Assembly: GCF_004341105.1 (NCBI RefSeq)
Contig: NZ_SLZK01000001.1
Location: 186,001 to 250,000, forward strand
Source of the DNA: Rhizobium sp. BK418
GTDB lineage: Bacteria; Pseudomonadota; Alphaproteobacteria; Rhizobiales; Rhizobiaceae
Direction: 5' to 3'
Length of the DNA: 64,000 nucleotides
Numbering within the stretch: position 1 is the first letter of the stretch; every line of letters starts with the position of its first letter. The notes beneath the pieces are model-generated. The model was not told the DNA's origin, ran no database searches, and worked only from the letters and a program-made list of their open reading frames with translations. Position numbers and translations under genes: made by a program. Below, piece after piece: positions 63,748 to 64,000 of this stretch.

Positions 63748-64000
63748 TCAGGCGAGCTTCAGGATCAGTCCGCCGAGCGCGATGATGACACCGGCGAGAT
63801 AGCGCCAGACGCTGGCCTTTTCCTTCAGCACCACAACCGAGATGACGAGAGCAAAAAGGATGGCGGTTTCGCGCAGCGCCGCCACCGTCGCGACCGGTGC
63901 CCTCGTCATCGCCCAGAGCGCCAGCCCATAGGAGGCAATCGAGCCTGCGCCGCCAATCAGCCCCCGCCACCAGTTGCGGCGGATATGTTTGCCGACGGTC
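63748..64000 (-). CDS. EamA-family transporter, C-terminal part (cut by window)
   Basis: The last 83 codons of a minus-strand membrane protein whose start lies beyond the right edge. The visible end has two or three helices with the EamA pattern: GLALWAMTRAPVATVAALRE followed by LFALVISVVVLKEK and the final GVIIALGGLILKLA. Its stop abuts the enoyl-CoA hydratase stop on the other strand with no gap. Confidence 0.85.
   Translation of the reverse strand, partial: TVGKHIRRNWWRGLIGGAGSIASYGLALWAMTRAPVATVAALRETAILFALVISVVVLKEKASVWRYLAGVIIALGGLILKLA

Overview
This window is GC-rich chromosomal DNA from an alphaproteobacterium of the Rhizobiaceae, most likely Rhizobium of the leguminosarum/etli group. 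The reasons are the gene order (glyA-nrdR-ribD-riboflavin synthase-ribH-nusB, plsX-fabH-ihfA-merR, argC-speB near rpsI-rplM), the rhizobial cellulose locus starting with bcsN, rhizobial small families (DUF982, DUF1236, DUF2842, DUF6163), an aspartate-type HemB and rhizobial-style intergenic palindromes. The species call is inference; no rRNA is present. I saw no insertion sequence, prophage or CRISPR array.

Layout: (1) 0-9.2 kb: a secreted protein, parC, an AHSA1-like protein, an AbrB/Doc toxin-antitoxin pair, an EamA exporter overlapping bpt, an RDD membrane protein, hemB, a DUF6163 protein and the MarR regulator ldtR. (2) 9.7-25.2 kb: the Tat-type L,D-transpeptidase next to ldtR, then the glyA-nrdR-riboflavin-nusB block (interrupted by three opposite-strand genes), a K+-independent membrane pyrophosphatase, bamE, a cytochrome bc1 assembly chaperone, DUF177, plsX, fabH, ihfA and a MerR regulator. 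(3) 26.1-35.4 kb: a tightly coupled cellulose operon, bcsN-bcsA-bcsB-bcsZ plus a TPR protein. (4) 35.5-42.5 kb: accessory stretch with a HAD phosphatase, small secreted proteins, a fusion of protein-isoaspartate methyltransferase and erythromycin-esterase-like domains, a quinone-reductase-like enzyme, a PEBP protein, tRNA-Pro(GGG) and several small orphan genes around an AT-rich patch. (5) 42.6-51.2 kb: a surface-polysaccharide locus (polymerase/ligase, initiating transferase, glycosyltransferase, outer-membrane export lipoprotein, divergent Wzc-like protein, CelD-like acyltransferase) with an XRE regulator coupled to the polymerase; it resembles the unipolar-polysaccharide/glucomannan adhesion loci of Rhizobiaceae. 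(6) 51.3-64 kb: DUF2842, ctaA, a small lipoprotein, transporters, argC, speB, a CmlA/FloR-like drug exporter, the rplM-rpsI operon with a clear promoter and terminator, an enoyl-CoA hydratase and a truncated EamA gene.

Functional themes are envelope and attachment (cellulose, polysaccharide export, L,D-transpeptidase, BamE), core metabolism (riboflavin, fatty acid/phospholipid, haem, arginine/polyamine) and export or detoxification. The points most worth following are the methyltransferase-esterase fusion, the polysaccharide locus with a Wzc-like protein lacking a normal P-loop and a coupled XRE regulator, the cellulose TPR protein without an evident outer-membrane barrel, the perfect inverted repeat around a -35-like hexamer upstream of the enoyl-CoA hydratase gene, and the CmlA/FloR-like exporter inserted between conserved housekeeping genes.
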